Source: Mesorhizobium denitrificans (GTDB lineage Bacteria > Pseudomonadota > Alphaproteobacteria > Rhizobiales > Rhizobiaceae). From it: 64,000 nt of DNA. The notes below the pieces were generated by a model that made no database searches, was not told the DNA's origin, and was given only the letters and a program-made list of their open reading frames with translations. Below, one piece after another: positions 1-9,390 of this stretch. Every line of letters starts with the position of its first letter. Position 1 is the stretch's first letter. The stretch lies in NCBI RefSeq assembly GCF_003403035.1, contig NZ_QURN01000002.1, positions 124,001 to 188,000 on the forward strand. The letters run 5' to 3'. Made by a program: the position numbers and the translations under genes.

Positions 1-756
1 CTTTCGCCCGACTACCCCGCCCGCCGAAAGCAGCGAGCGCGCAGCCGCAACATGCGTTTTCAAACGGTCGATTTCCTCGCGAATATCTGACTTGGTGGAC
101 AGCAACATCGCTTCGGTGTGAAGCCGCTGCTCATCCAGCCCGCTGCCCGCTGCTTCCATCAGCGCGCGAATCTGCTCGCCGAGCCGCTCACGAATAAGTG
201 CCGGATCGCGCGATGGGTCGCGTTCGGCATTTTCGGTCAATTTGGCTATGGTTTCCAGATGGCCGTTGAGCACGGTCGCCAGCGCACCACCTTCCGCACG
301 GCGAGCAGCTTCCAGACCATCGAGCGCCGTTTCCAGCACCGCAAGAGCGGCCTTGTCGGCGACGGCCTTGTCTTCTTCGGTTTCGGTCGCTTCCGGGATG
401 TCGAGCACGCCGCGCAAGCTCAAAAGCCCGTCAGCCGTGGCAGGTGCGGTCCCGAACTGCTTTTCAAGTCGCTTGGCAAGCTCGGCCACATCGCGGAGGA
501 AGGCCTCGTTGACGATGGGCTGCACCTGCGAAGCGGTGGGGCGCACAATGGTGAGCTGCGCCTGAAAGCTGCCGCGCGAAAAACGCTTCTGTATCGCTTG
601 ACGGATGGCTGGCTCCAGCCGGTCATAGCCGGTGGGAAGGCGCAATCGCAGCTCAAGCGACTTGCCGTTGACCGACTTCACCTCCCAGGTGATCGACGCG
701 CCGCGAGCGTCGCCCGCCGCGCGCGAAAACCCTGTCATGCTTTGTAGGCTAGCCAA
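1..756 (-). CDS. yicC: YicC/YloC-family endoribonuclease, 3' end cut by window edge
   Basis: The visible 252 codons carry the family's N-terminal signature (SMTGFSR near residue 6) followed by the expected long helical region; YicC proteins are about 290 residues, so only the C-terminal tail is missing past the left edge. The family is a manganese-dependent endoribonuclease linked to stationary-phase survival and small-RNA turnover. I chose a TTG start at 756 because GGGGGA lies just upstream and homologues have a few residues before MTGF; an ATG at 738 has no ribosome site. It sits 26 bp downstream of mltG on the same strand, so the two are probably co-transcribed. Confidence 0.88.
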   Translation of the reverse strand, partial: MASLQSMTGFSRAAGDARGASITWEVKSVNGKSLELRLRLPTGYDRLEPAIRQAIQKRFSRGSFQAQLTIVRPTASQVQPIVNEAFLRDVAELAKRLEKQFGTAPATADGLLSLRGVLDIPEATETEEDKAVADKAALAVLETALDGLEAARRAEGGALATVLNGHLETIAKLTENAERDPSRDPALIRERLGEQIRALMEAAGSGLDEQRLHTEAMLLSTKSDIREEIDRLKTHVAAARSLLSAGGVVGRK

Positions 757-782
757 TGGATCCCCCGCGATCTGACACCCAG

Positions 783-1943
783 CTATTGCTGCTGCGGCGC
801 GTCGGCAGGTTGACCCTGCTGCTTTTGAATTTCACGCCAGCGCGCGACGTTCTTGTTGTGTTGTTCCAATGTCTCGGCAAACACGTGACCACCGCCGCCG
901 GAGGCAACGAAGTATAGGTCTTTTGTCTTGGCCGGATTTGCAACGGCTTCGAGAGCCGCCCTGCCCGGATTGGCAATGGGTGTCGGCGGCAGGCCATCAA
1001 TCACGTAGGTGTTGTAAGGGGTGGGCTTCTGGATGTCCGACTGGAAGATCGGGCGGTCGGCCGGGCGCCCCTTGCCACCGAACAGCCCGTACAGGATTGT
1101 GGGGTCGGATTGCAGCCGCATGCCCTTGTTCAGACGGTTGATGAATACCGCTGCAACCTGCGGGCGCTCATCCGCGATGCCCGTTTCTTTTTCAACGATG
1201 GAAGCAAGCGTGACGAACTCGTCAATGTTCTTGAGCGGCAGGCCGTCCTCGCGCTTAGCCCAGATTTCCTCGACAAGCGCTTTCTGGTCAGCCAGCATCT
1301 TGTCCACGATTGCCTTGCGCTCCGTGCCGCGCGTGAAGCGCTGCGTGTCGGCGGCGAGCGAACCCTCGGCAGGCATGGCGGTAGGCAAATCGCCGCTTAG
1401 CTCCGGCGTGGCGGAAACTTTTTGCAGCGCCTGTTCGACGGTGAGGCCTTCGGGAATGGTGATCGAATAGAGGATCGACTTGCCGCTGGCCATCAGGTCC
1501 ATGATTTCACGCATCGAAGCGCCGGGCTTGATTTCATACTCACCGGCTTTCAGGTCCGCCGCTTTGCCGTTCGCCTGCGCGCCGAGCTGGAAAACCCACG
1601 AATTGGTGATGATTCCATTCTCTTCCAAGGCGTTTGAGATGGCTTTCAAGCCCGTCTTTGGCTTGACCAGAAATGTCTGTGTTTCCGCGGTTGGACCTTC
1701 GGCGTTGAACTCATATTTGCCGAACCAAAGCCCGGCAAAGGCCGCGAGAGCGCCCAGAACGCACAGCGAAACTACCAGATTGAAGAACACGACAAAGCGA
1801 TTGCGCGAATGGCGCGAGCGCCGCGCAGCCGCCGATGGTGATGCGTCTTGCCGCAGCGCCTCGCTGGCCGGCTTTGCCGCATTTCCCGGTGCGGGAGGAG
1901 TGGCGCGGCGGCCAAACTCGACATCATTGGGAGAGTCGCTCAT
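783..1943 (-). CDS. mltG: Endolytic murein transglycosylase MltG
   Basis: 386 residues. An N-terminal cytoplasmic stretch of about 45 residues precedes one membrane helix (FVVFFNLVVSLCVLGALAAF), then a periplasmic LysM-like subdomain and the YceG/MltG catalytic domain with LASIVEKETG, whose Glu is the expected catalytic residue, and the conserved TPYNTY and GLPPTPI elements. MltG cleaves nascent peptidoglycan strands inside the chain and limits glycan length. The ATG at 1943 is preferred; an in-frame TTG at 1985 would add 14 residues unlike the family. The C-terminus is Gln/Pro-rich. It follows fabF on the same strand, and yicC lies just downstream. Confidence 0.93.
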   Translation of the reverse strand: MSDSPNDVEFGRRATPPAPGNAAKPASEALRQDASPSAAARRSRHSRNRFVVFFNLVVSLCVLGALAAFAGLWFGKYEFNAEGPTAETQTFLVKPKTGLKAISNALEENGIITNSWVFQLGAQANGKAADLKAGEYEIKPGASMREIMDLMASGKSILYSITIPEGLTVEQALQKVSATPELSGDLPTAMPAEGSLAADTQRFTRGTERKAIVDKMLADQKALVEEIWAKREDGLPLKNIDEFVTLASIVEKETGIADERPQVAAVFINRLNKGMRLQSDPTILYGLFGGKGRPADRPIFQSDIQKPTPYNTYVIDGLPPTPIANPGRAALEAVANPAKTKDLYFVASGGGGHVFAETLEQHNKNVARWREIQKQQGQPADAPQQQ

Positions 1944-2020
1944 CTCAATACCCACAGGTTTCGAATCGGCAAGGCCGGAATACAAAAGTGCAATGCGGCC
2001 AAATTGGCGCGCGAGCCGGT

Positions 2021-3283
2021 TTAACCGTTATAACGCTGGAAGATCAGCGATGCGTTGGTTCCGCCAAAGCCGAACGAGTTTGACAGTGCAACATCGATCC
2101 GGCGCTTTCTCGGCTTGTGCGGAACGAGGTCGATCGCCGTTTCCCGCTCAGGATTGTCGAGATTGATAGTGGCCGGAGCGATGTTGTCCCGAATCGCGAG
2201 GATCGAGAAAATCGCCTCCGCCGCACCGGCAGCGCCCAGAAGATGCCCAATGCACGACTTGGTGGACGACATCGAGATTTTCGACGCGGCATCGCCGACC
2301 AAGCGTTCGACCGCACCTAGTTCAATCGTGTCGGCCATTGTCGATGTGCCGTGCGCGTTGATGTAATCGATGTCGGCGGGCGACAGTTTTGCGCGTTTCA
2401 GCGCCATGGTCATGCAGCGGAACGCACCATCGCCATCCTCGGCCGGAGCCGTGATGTGATAAGCATCGCCGGACATGCCGTAGCCCGTGACCTCTGCGTA
2501 GATTTTTGCACCGCGCGCCTTCGCGTGTTCCAGTTCTTCCAGAACAACCACGCCAGCACCCTCGCCCATGACAAAACCATCACGGTCGCGGTCATAGGGT
2601 CGTGACGCTTTCTGCGGCTCGTCATTGCGCTCAGTCGAAAGGGCGCGACAGGCGGCAAATCCCGCCAGCGACAGTCGCGTGACGGGCGATTCGGCACCGC
2701 CAGCCAGCATCACATCAGCATCGCCCAGCGCGATGATGCGCGCGGCATCGCCAATTGCGTGTGCGCCGGTGGAACAGGCGGTCACGACGGCATGATTTGG
2801 TCCTTTGAGGCCATGCCGGATCGAAACCTGACCCGAAACCAGATTGATGATGTTGCCGGGGATGAAGAAGGGTGTAACGCGGCGCGGGCCGCGCTCGTGA
2901 AGCACCAGAGCCTGCTCGGCAATGCCTTCAATGCCGCCAATGCCCGAACCAATCATGACGCCGGTGGCGCATTTCTCGTCTTCAGTGCGCGGCTCCCAGC
3001 CCGAATCTTTCAGGGCTTCGTCGGCAGCGGCGATTCCATACAGGATGAAATCGCCGATCTTGCGCAATTCCTTCGGCTCGAGCACCGCCTCCGGGCTGAA
3101 CGTGTTGTTTGAACCGTCGCCGCGCGGGATCACATGAGCGATCTTGCACGGGAGATCATCGACCTCAAATTCGGTTACCCTGCGGGCGGCACTGCGCGCC
3201 GACAGCAATTCTTTCCAGCCGTGCTCAACTCCCACCCCATAGGGTGAGAGCAAGCCCATACCGGTGACAACGACACGTCTCAT
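2021..3283 (-). CDS. fabF: 3-oxoacyl-[ACP] synthase II (KAS II)
   Basis: 420 residues with the full thiolase-fold active site: Cys170 in TACSTGAHA, His311 in NAHGTSTM, Lys342 and His347 in TKSCIGHLLG. The enzyme condenses malonyl-ACP with acyl-ACP to elongate fatty acids in the cytoplasm. It lies 25 bp downstream of acpP, its carrier protein, in the standard acpP-fabF order, with mltG following. The start is the ATG preceding RRVVVTGMG, the usual N-terminus. Confidence 0.97.
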   Translation of the reverse strand: MRRVVVTGMGLLSPYGVGVEHGWKELLSARSAARRVTEFEVDDLPCKIAHVIPRGDGSNNTFSPEAVLEPKELRKIGDFILYGIAAADEALKDSGWEPRTEDEKCATGVMIGSGIGGIEGIAEQALVLHERGPRRVTPFFIPGNIINLVSGQVSIRHGLKGPNHAVVTACSTGAHAIGDAARIIALGDADVMLAGGAESPVTRLSLAGFAACRALSTERNDEPQKASRPYDRDRDGFVMGEGAGVVVLEELEHAKARGAKIYAEVTGYGMSGDAYHITAPAEDGDGAFRCMTMALKRAKLSPADIDYINAHGTSTMADTIELGAVERLVGDAASKISMSSTKSCIGHLLGAAGAAEAIFSILAIRDNIAPATINLDNPERETAIDLVPHKPRKRRIDVALSNSFGFGGTNASLIFQRYNG

Positions 3284-3308
3284 TCAGTGCCTTACCGAGT
3301 TTGTCGGA

Positions 3309-3545
3309 TCAGGCAGAAGCCTTGTCGATGAACTTCACCGCATCGCCGACGGTGAGGATCGTTTCGGCGGCATCGTCCGGGATCTCAACGCCGAATTCTT
3401 CTTCGAAGGCCATCACGAGCTCGACGGTGTCGAGGCTGTCTGCGCCCAGATCGTCGATGAAGCTCGCGCCTTCGGTGACCTTGTCGGCATCAACGCCAAG
3501 ATGCTCGACGACGATCTTTTTGACGCGTTCTGCGGTATCGCTCAT
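3309..3545 (-). CDS. acpP: Acyl carrier protein
   Basis: 78 residues, acidic, with the phosphopantetheine attachment motif DSL (Ser37) in [10 protein letters not shown]. It carries growing acyl chains for FabF, FabG and FabD, and is the target of the AcpS encoded near 51 kb. I chose the ATG at 3545 with AAGGA upstream; a longer in-frame reading would add 12 residues not found in the family. A stem-loop lies in the leader at 3585-3606. The 221-bp gap to fabG suggests its own promoter. Confidence 0.97.
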   Translation of the reverse strand: MSDTAERVKKIVVEHLGVDADKVTEGASFIDDLGADSLDTVELVMAFEEEFGVEIPDDAAETILTVGDAVKFIDKASA

Positions 3546-3584
3546 GTAGGCAATCCTTATTCCAGTGCTGTTGTTTGTCATTCG

Positions 3585-3606
3585 TTAGCGGCCCCATTGC
3601 CGCTAA
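3585..3606 (-). other. Stem-loop in the acpP leader
   Basis: TTAGCGGC and GCCGCTAA form a perfect 8-bp stem around a 6-base loop, 40 bases before the acpP start. It lacks a following T-run in the acpP direction, so it is more likely an mRNA-stability or processing hairpin, or a DNA operator, than a terminator. The function is inferred only from position. Confidence 0.5.
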
Positions 3607-3766
3607 TCAAGCGCTAACATTTTGTCTTGCAAAGCCGGACGAACCAGCTTCACGCCTTACTTGCTCGCCACGCCGATTACACGAAAATTTCCATCTGTAA
3701 AAGCCCGTGACACAGCAGTTTCGGCTTGCGCACAGGGTGTTTTGCCCTGTTGCCGCGTATTTCATA

Positions 3767-4504
3767 TCAGATCATAGCCATGCCGCCGTTCACATGCAGG
3801 GTTTGGCCCGTCACGTAACCGGCTTCATTTGACGCCAGATAAGCGACGGCGGAGGCAACTTCGTCACCCGTTCCCATGCGTCGGGCGGGAATTGCACCCA
3901 TGATCGCCTCTTTCTGCTTGTCGTTCAACTTGTCCGTCATGGCAGATTCGATGAAGCCCGGCGCAACGCAGTTCACCGTTACATTTCGCGTCGCAATCTC
4001 TTGCGCAAGCGACTTGGTGAAGCCGATCATGCCCGCCTTCGACGCGCAATAGTTCGCCTGACCCGGATTACCCGTAACGCCCACGACCGAGGTGATGTTG
4101 ATGATGCGGCCAAAGCGGCGGCGCATCATCGGATGCGTAAGCTCGCGCGTGAGCCGGAAAACAGCCGTGAGATTGACCTCGATGACTGAATCCCAATCGG
4201 CATCCGACATGCGCACGAAAAGGCCATCCCTGGTGATTCCAGCGTTGTTCACCAGAATATCCACGCCTTCAAGTTCGGCTTCCGCCTTCTGTCCCAATGC
4301 CTTAACCGCGTCGCGATCCGACAGATTGGCCGGAAAAATCCTGACCCGGTCGCCAAGTTCTGCAGCAAGAGATTCGAGTTTTTCCGCCCGCGTTCCATGC
4401 AGGCCAACTGTTGCGCCCTGCGCATGAAGGATGCGGGCAATTGCCTCGCCAATGCCGCCCGTTGCGCCAGTTACCAGCGCCTTGCGTCCCGTCAGCTCGA
4501 ACAT
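3767..4504 (-). CDS. fabG: 3-oxoacyl-[ACP] reductase FabG
   Basis: 245 residues, the usual FabG length. A Rossmann nucleotide-binding motif TGATGGIGE is at residues 12-20, the NNAG motif near 86, and the catalytic triad is Ser139, Tyr152 and Lys156 (YCASK). It reduces 3-oxoacyl-ACP with NADPH in the second step of each elongation cycle. The ATG at 4504 gives the standard N-terminus; a TTG four codons upstream is less likely. It lies 44 bp downstream of fabD and is probably co-transcribed with it. Confidence 0.95.
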   Translation of the reverse strand: MFELTGRKALVTGATGGIGEAIARILHAQGATVGLHGTRAEKLESLAAELGDRVRIFPANLSDRDAVKALGQKAEAELEGVDILVNNAGITRDGLFVRMSDADWDSVIEVNLTAVFRLTRELTHPMMRRRFGRIINITSVVGVTGNPGQANYCASKAGMIGFTKSLAQEIATRNVTVNCVAPGFIESAMTDKLNDKQKEAIMGAIPARRMGTGDEVASAVAYLASNEAGYVTGQTLHVNGGMAMI

Positions 4505-4548
4505 TCTGCAATCCAATCCTGTTGTTGTTTCAGGCGTGTTCTTGTTTT

Positions 4549-5484
4549 TCAGGCCAGCGCGTCGAGAGCAGCTTCGACTTCCGCCGCCGCGCCCACATTT
4601 GCCGTCACGATGTCGCGGTTTATGCGCCTCGCAAGCCCGGAAAGCACCTTTCCGGCGCCGATTTCATAAAGTGTCGTCACACCATTTGCGCCGAACCATT
4701 CGATTGTTTCGCGCCAGCGAACACGACCAGTTACCTGCGCGACGAGCTGCGCTGCGATTTCACTCGGCTCAGTGGCCGGAGCGACCAATACGTTGGGGAT
4801 AACCGGAACCGCAGGCGCACGCCACACGACCTCTGCGAGCGCTTCTCGCATTGCTTCGGCGGCAGGAGCCATCAATGCCGAATGGAACGGTGCGGAAACC
4901 GGCAGCATGATAGCTCGCTTCGCGCCCTTTTCAGTGCAGATGCGAGCGGCGTGTTCCACCACCGGCTTCGCCCCGGAAATAACAATCTGGCCACCGCCAT
5001 TGTCATTCGCGATCTGCACCCCAGCGCCGGCCTCTGCGCAGGCAGCTTCGACTTGCGATTGCTCAAGGCCGATAATGGCAGCCATGCCGCCCTCGCCCAC
5101 CGGCACGGCGGCTTGCATCGCATTGCCGCGAATGCGCAGCAGGCGGGCCGTATCTGCGATGGAGAACATTCCAGCCGCCGCGAGCGCGGAATATTCGCCG
5201 AGCGAATGGCCTGCGACATACGAAATCTTATCGGCCAGAACAAAGCCTTGCGATTCGAGCGCCCGGATCGCGGCCAATGAGACAGCCATGAGTGCCGGCT
5301 GCGCGTTCGCCGTCAATGTCAGAGTTTCCTCCGGGCCTTCCCAGATAATATGAGAAAGCCGCTGCGCAAGCGCCTCATCTACTTCTTCAAAAACCGCGCG
5401 CGCGGCGGGAAAACGCTCGGCAAGGTCCCTTCCCATGCCAACGGCCTGACTGCCCTGCCCCGGAAAGGTGAAAGCGATCGACAT
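4549..5484 (-). CDS. fabD: Malonyl-CoA:ACP transacylase
   Basis: 311 residues. The nucleophile elbow GHSLGE contains Ser94; His201 in APFHSALM is the expected second catalytic residue; the N-terminal FPGQGSQ motif is intact. It loads malonate onto AcpP to feed FabF. It is the first gene of the fabD-fabG unit, and its start faces the divergent gene at 5679 across a 194-bp intergenic region that must hold both promoters. Confidence 0.96.
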   Translation of the reverse strand: MSIAFTFPGQGSQAVGMGRDLAERFPAARAVFEEVDEALAQRLSHIIWEGPEETLTLTANAQPALMAVSLAAIRALESQGFVLADKISYVAGHSLGEYSALAAAGMFSIADTARLLRIRGNAMQAAVPVGEGGMAAIIGLEQSQVEAACAEAGAGVQIANDNGGGQIVISGAKPVVEHAARICTEKGAKRAIMLPVSAPFHSALMAPAAEAMREALAEVVWRAPAVPVIPNVLVAPATEPSEIAAQLVAQVTGRVRWRETIEWFGANGVTTLYEIGAGKVLSGLARRINRDIVTANVGAAAEVEAALDALA

Positions 5485-5678
5485 TGTTCTTCCTGCCCTG
5501 AGTTCTTGTTGGAAACGTCTGACTTCATGCTTCCGGGCAAGTCAAGAGCGGTCGACATTTACAAAGCACCTGAATCTTAGCCGATTGGGTATTTTAGATG
5601 GAACAAAAAACGGACTTCTCAATTCCGTCAAAAAGCTGCATTTGTGACATAGGCATGACAGTTTGAATACAATGCCGG

Positions 5679-7619
5679 GTGTCTTGGGAGTTCAGGGTGG
5701 AGCGTAGGAACGTCGAAATTGAGCACGCCCCTGCAAAAGCAGGCTTTTTTCGGAGAATGGCGCGCCTTTTAAGATCCCGGCAGGCTCGCGATTCTTACCG
5801 CGCGCTTGGTGCATCCGTGTTTTTGTCAGCCGCTTTGGTGTTCCTTATCGAGCTGGTCGCGCGTGGCGATTTTATCTCGACGGTTCAGTTCTTTTTTCAG
5901 CCGTTCAAGCCCGGTTGGACAACGATTATCGTCTTCACATTGGTGCTGACCCTGCTGGACGCAATTTTCGCGCGGCGGCATATCGGCATATTGATCGTCG
6001 CGCCACTGACGCTACTGCTGGCATTCGTTGGCCACCAAAAAGCACATTATCTCGGCGATCCGCTCTATCCGACGGATTTCCTCTACTCCCGGCAGATCAT
6101 GGAACTGATGCCGCTATTGGTACGTGACCGCCCCTGGCTGGCGGTAGCGATGGCGGTAGTTGGCGTGACTGCGATTTGCGCATTGGTGGCAATGTGGCGG
6201 TTTTGGCGGCGAAACGGTCCTAAAATCAGCCGAAAAAGCCGTATTTGGCGGCTTACGGTCGCAGTGCCAGCGCTGGCGTTTTTCGTGTCCATTATGGATT
6301 ACGCGACGTTTTCGTGGACCCGCGACCGGCTGCAAATCATTCCCATAATGTGGGATCAAAAAGAAAATTACGCCTCCAACGGCTTTGCGCTGGCGTTCGC
6401 CATGAACGTGCCGATGGCCAAGGTAAATACACCGCAAGGCTATACGGAGCAGGCGCTGGCAGACATTGCGCCGCCGGATGGCGCAACGATCACGCTGCCC
6501 GAACAGAAACCGGACATCATTATCGTGATGAGCGAATCCTTCTGGGACCCGACCCGGCTGCCGGGCGTGAAGTTTACGCCCGATCCGATTCCAAATGTGC
6601 GCGCCGCGCATTCCGGCCATGTGTTTTCGCCCGAATTCGGCGGCATGACTGCCAATGTCGAGTTTGAAGCTTTGACCGGCTTTTCCAACGCTTTTCTGCC
6701 TTATGGCAGCATTCCGTATCAGCAATATGTGCGCAAAGCCGTGCCGTCGCTTGCCAGCTTCTTCCGCTCGCAGGGCTATGAGACGATGGCGATCCACCCG
6801 TTTGAAGGCTGGTTCTGGAATCGCAAGGCCGTTTACGATGCCTTCGGGTTCGACCGCTTCTATTCCATCGAAAACCTGCCGCCGATGAAAGCTCGCGGGC
6901 CGCTGATTTCCGACGAATCACTGACCGAAGAGATTATTCGCCGTGCCGACCAGACCGAACGGCCGTTCTTCTATTTCGCAGTTAGCCTGCAAAGCCACGG
7001 GCCATATGAGCCATATCGCTATTCCGATCCGGTGATTAAGGTTTCGGCTTCGACAACCGAGTCAACGCGCCAGTCGATTCTGTCGTATGCCGAAGGCGCG
7101 CACGACGCCGATAAAGAGTTGAAGCGCCTGATGGACTGGGCGCAGCAGCGCGAGCGCCCGACGATCATTGCATTCTTTGGCGATCATCTGCCGCCGCTCA
7201 ATCTCGGATATGTGGAAACGAAATTCCTCAAGGAGCCTGTGCCGGACCGTCGCGAACCGCCGGATGCGCTGGCATTGCACCGCGAAACGCCGCTCGTGGT
7301 TTGGTCGAATAAATCGGGGTCTGTGCAGGATATTGGCACGGTCAGCCCCGCCTTCCTGCCGCTTTACGTGCTGAAAACTGCGGGCATCAGCCACCCCTAC
7401 TACACGGGTTTTCTCGGCGAACTCAACATGAAGTACCATGTCGTCGAACGGCACGTACTTGTCGATGCAGACGGAAAGCCTACGCCCGATTGGGCGCGCG
7501 AAAAGCAGGTTGATCCGATGATCAATGATTATCGCCTGCTGCAATACGATGCGATGTTCGGCAAAGCGTGGAGAACGAACGCGTTCTTCCCCAACCTGCC
7601 AAAGCCAAGCGGCGTTTGA
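5679..7619 (+). CDS. Membrane-bound LTA synthase-like sulfatase-fold phosphotransferase
   Basis: 646 residues. About five membrane helices fill residues 40-210, followed by a periplasmic alkaline-phosphatase/sulfatase domain. MSESFWDP supplies the first metal-binding Glu, GMTANVEFEALTG the likely Thr nucleophile, and FFGDHLPPL the Asp-His metal ligands. Families with this layout move phosphoglycerol onto lipoteichoic acid (LtaS) or onto periplasmic glucans (OpgB, and CgmB in rhizobia). In an alphaproteobacterium, decoration of cyclic or periplasmic glucans is the better guess, but this is inference. The start is uncertain: GTG at 5679, or GTG at 5697, which has GGGAG upstream. Confidence 0.8.
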   Translation: MSWEFRVERRNVEIEHAPAKAGFFRRMARLLRSRQARDSYRALGASVFLSAALVFLIELVARGDFISTVQFFFQPFKPGWTTIIVFTLVLTLLDAIFARRHIGILIVAPLTLLLAFVGHQKAHYLGDPLYPTDFLYSRQIMELMPLLVRDRPWLAVAMAVVGVTAICALVAMWRFWRRNGPKISRKSRIWRLTVAVPALAFFVSIMDYATFSWTRDRLQIIPIMWDQKENYASNGFALAFAMNVPMAKVNTPQGYTEQALADIAPPDGATITLPEQKPDIIIVMSESFWDPTRLPGVKFTPDPIPNVRAAHSGHVFSPEFGGMTANVEFEALTGFSNAFLPYGSIPYQQYVRKAVPSLASFFRSQGYETMAIHPFEGWFWNRKAVYDAFGFDRFYSIENLPPMKARGPLISDESLTEEIIRRADQTERPFFYFAVSLQSHGPYEPYRYSDPVIKVSASTTESTRQSILSYAEGAHDADKELKRLMDWAQQRERPTIIAFFGDHLPPLNLGYVETKFLKEPVPDRREPPDALALHRETPLVVWSNKSGSVQDIGTVSPAFLPLYVLKTAGISHPYYTGFLGELNMKYHVVERHVLVDADGKPTPDWAREKQVDPMINDYRLLQYDAMFGKAWRTNAFFPNLPKPSGV

Positions 7620-7686
7620 AGCGGCAGGAAAAGAGGTGGTGCTGGCCGGCGGATGAGGGACAGGAGCCAACATCTCCACGTTCGTG

Positions 7687-7810
7687 CTGCCCCTCACGTG
7701 CCTACCGGCATCTTCTCCCCGTAGAACGGGAGAGGGAAGCCGCGGTAATGTCTCGCAACCTTAGCAACGTTGAAAATGCAACGCGGCGCCGATGGTAAGG
7801 GTGAGGGCAG
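7687..7810. repeat. RIME-like imperfect palindromic intergenic repeat
   Basis: CTGCCCCTCAC at the left end matches GTGAGGGCAG at the right end as an inverted repeat. An inner hairpin (TCTCCCCGT and ACGGGAGA) occupies 7710-7735. The TTCTCCC core and CCCTCA ends resemble the larger element at 48179-48330 and the mosaic intergenic elements known from rhizobia (RIME family). It lies between convergent genes, the usual place for such elements, where it may stabilise 3' ends or stop transcription. Confidence 0.6.
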
Positions 7811-7852
7811 CGCAAGTTCTCAATACATCGCGCAACTACCCCTCATCCGCGA

Positions 7853-8548
7853 TCAAGCAGCTTTTGCGTCTTCCGGCTCGCGCACCTCATTCAACCGCGC
7901 GTAGAGCGCGTGTGACGAACCGCGCTCACCACTCAACGCCGCAAGTTCGAGGATCGTTTTTGCTGGCAGCGCGATGACCTGAATTTGTGGGAACAGCTTC
8001 TTGTCCTCAGGCTTGATGAAGGCCGATGTTGTGTACCGCGTGCCCTCGAAATGCAGCGGCACGATGGAGGCCCGACCGCTCTCGGCGATGCGGCTGATTG
8101 CACGATAAAGCCTGAATTCTTTCGTGTTTGGCTGGATTCCATCCGGCAGATAGACGGCCAGTCGCCCACCTCCCCGCAAATGGCGGACAAGCCTGCGGTT
8201 CACAAACAAATGTTCTGTGTTGAACGCGATGGTGCGCGCAAGCTCGCGATAGGGCTCCAGCCATGCAGAGCGCGCCGAATGCGCGTCCAGAATATGCAGC
8301 GTATTGTCGGGCAGCAGCGACAGCGCAAGCGCCGGCTCTAACCGCGACCGGTGGCTGACGACATAAACGACTGGCGACGGCGCGGACCGAATGCCGCGCA
8401 CGCTGCTGTCATCAACGCGATAGAAAAGCTTCAACGGAAGGTAGAAAATCGCCTGTCGGAAGGAAATTCCCAGCCGATAAGCCAGCCAGCCTGAATAAGC
8501 AGCCAAGGCCATCAACAAAAGCAGCAGGATTTTTCCAGTCAGGATCAT
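7853..8548 (-). CDS. PlsC-like lysophospholipid acyltransferase family protein
   Basis: 231 residues with an N-terminal membrane helix (residues 5-22). The acyltransferase block I reads SHRSRLEPALAL, that is His-x4-Glu where the family normally has His-x4-Asp, and block III-like LPDGIQPNTKEFR replaces the usual phosphate-binding FPEGTRS. It resembles membrane glycerolipid acyltransferases but is divergent, so substrate and even activity are open. It is followed 74 bp upstream on the same strand by an SDR, which could be co-expressed. Confidence 0.6.
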   Translation of the reverse strand: MILTGKILLLLLMALAAYSGWLAYRLGISFRQAIFYLPLKLFYRVDDSSVRGIRSAPSPVVYVVSHRSRLEPALALSLLPDNTLHILDAHSARSAWLEPYRELARTIAFNTEHLFVNRRLVRHLRGGGRLAVYLPDGIQPNTKEFRLYRAISRIAESGRASIVPLHFEGTRYTTSAFIKPEDKKLFPQIQVIALPAKTILELAALSGERGSSHALYARLNEVREPEDAKAA

Positions 8549-8622
8549 TCAAAACCTCCCAACCGCACCCGCCGCGCGTAGGTTAGCGGCTGATCGTTGG
8601 CGGTCAAGCCTGCGCGGATTGT

Positions 8623-9381
8623 TCAGGCAGGCATCTGATAACGAACCCAGCGATCAGGCTGAGCCTGATAGATTTCGCCGGTGCGCTCCAACGCCGGGTC
8701 AGCCAACGGCACGATGCGCGCGGCAACTTCCGATGGATGCGGCAAGGTCAACGGGTCCTCGCCAGGCACCGCCTGCGCGCGCATTGCCGTGCGCGTGCGG
8801 CCAGGATCCACTGAATTGACCCGCAGCGAGAAGGTTTTTGCTTCGTCTGCCCATGACCGCGCCATCGCTTCGACGGCGGCTTTAGACGCCGCGTAGGGTG
8901 CCCAGAAAGCGCGCGCCGAATGCGCAGCGGCGGACGAAAGAAGGATTGCGCGTCCCGCGTCTGACTTACGTAAAAGCGGATCGACCGAGCGAATCAAGCG
9001 CCATGTAGAGGTGACATTGATGTTCATCACCTTTTCAAAAACCTTGGCTTCCACATGCCCGACCGGTGAAATCGTGCCGAGCACACCCGCATTGGCGACA
9101 AGAATATCCAGCTTGCCCCAGCGATCATTAATCGCGCCGCCAAGGCGGTCTATGCCCTGCATATCAGCTAGGTCGAGCGGGACCAGCGTGGCCTCGCCTT
9201 TGCCCGTGCGAGCACGTTCCTCTTTGATCTCGTCGTCCAGATCCTCAAGGCCACCAACGGTACGCGCAACAGCAATGACATGCGCGCCCGCCGCCGCCAT
9301 CTGCTTGGCGATTTGATAGCCAATGCCGCGAGAAGCGCCCGTTACCAGCGCGATACGATTGGTCAGATCAGGAATGCTCAT
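8623..9381 (-). CDS. SDR-family oxidoreductase
   Basis: 252 residues with classical short-chain dehydrogenase features: TGASRGIG nucleotide-binding loop at residues 15-22, the NAG motif, and a Ser followed by Tyr-x3-Lys (YAASK) active site. The loop after the first strand and VAVAR suggest NADP(H) use. The substrate cannot be told from sequence. It follows purF by only 9 bp on the same strand, so it is probably the last gene of the cvpA-purF unit, an arrangement seen in other rhizobia as far as I recall. Confidence 0.85.
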   Translation of the reverse strand: MSIPDLTNRIALVTGASRGIGYQIAKQMAAAGAHVIAVARTVGGLEDLDDEIKEERARTGKGEATLVPLDLADMQGIDRLGGAINDRWGKLDILVANAGVLGTISPVGHVEAKVFEKVMNINVTSTWRLIRSVDPLLRKSDAGRAILLSSAAAHSARAFWAPYAASKAAVEAMARSWADEAKTFSLRVNSVDPGRTRTAMRAQAVPGEDPLTLPHPSEVAARIVPLADPALERTGEIYQAQPDRWVRYQMPA

Positions 9382-9390
9382 ACGCTTCTT

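Noticed and set aside
3730-3750. CAGGG/CCCTG stem as a terminator after fabG
   Set aside because: A 5-bp stem with no T-run in the right place; too weak.
4411-5280. Long plus-strand open frame over fabD
   Set aside because: It lies antisense to fabD, which has all catalytic motifs; the product has no recognisable domain. Such frames are common opposite GC-rich genes.
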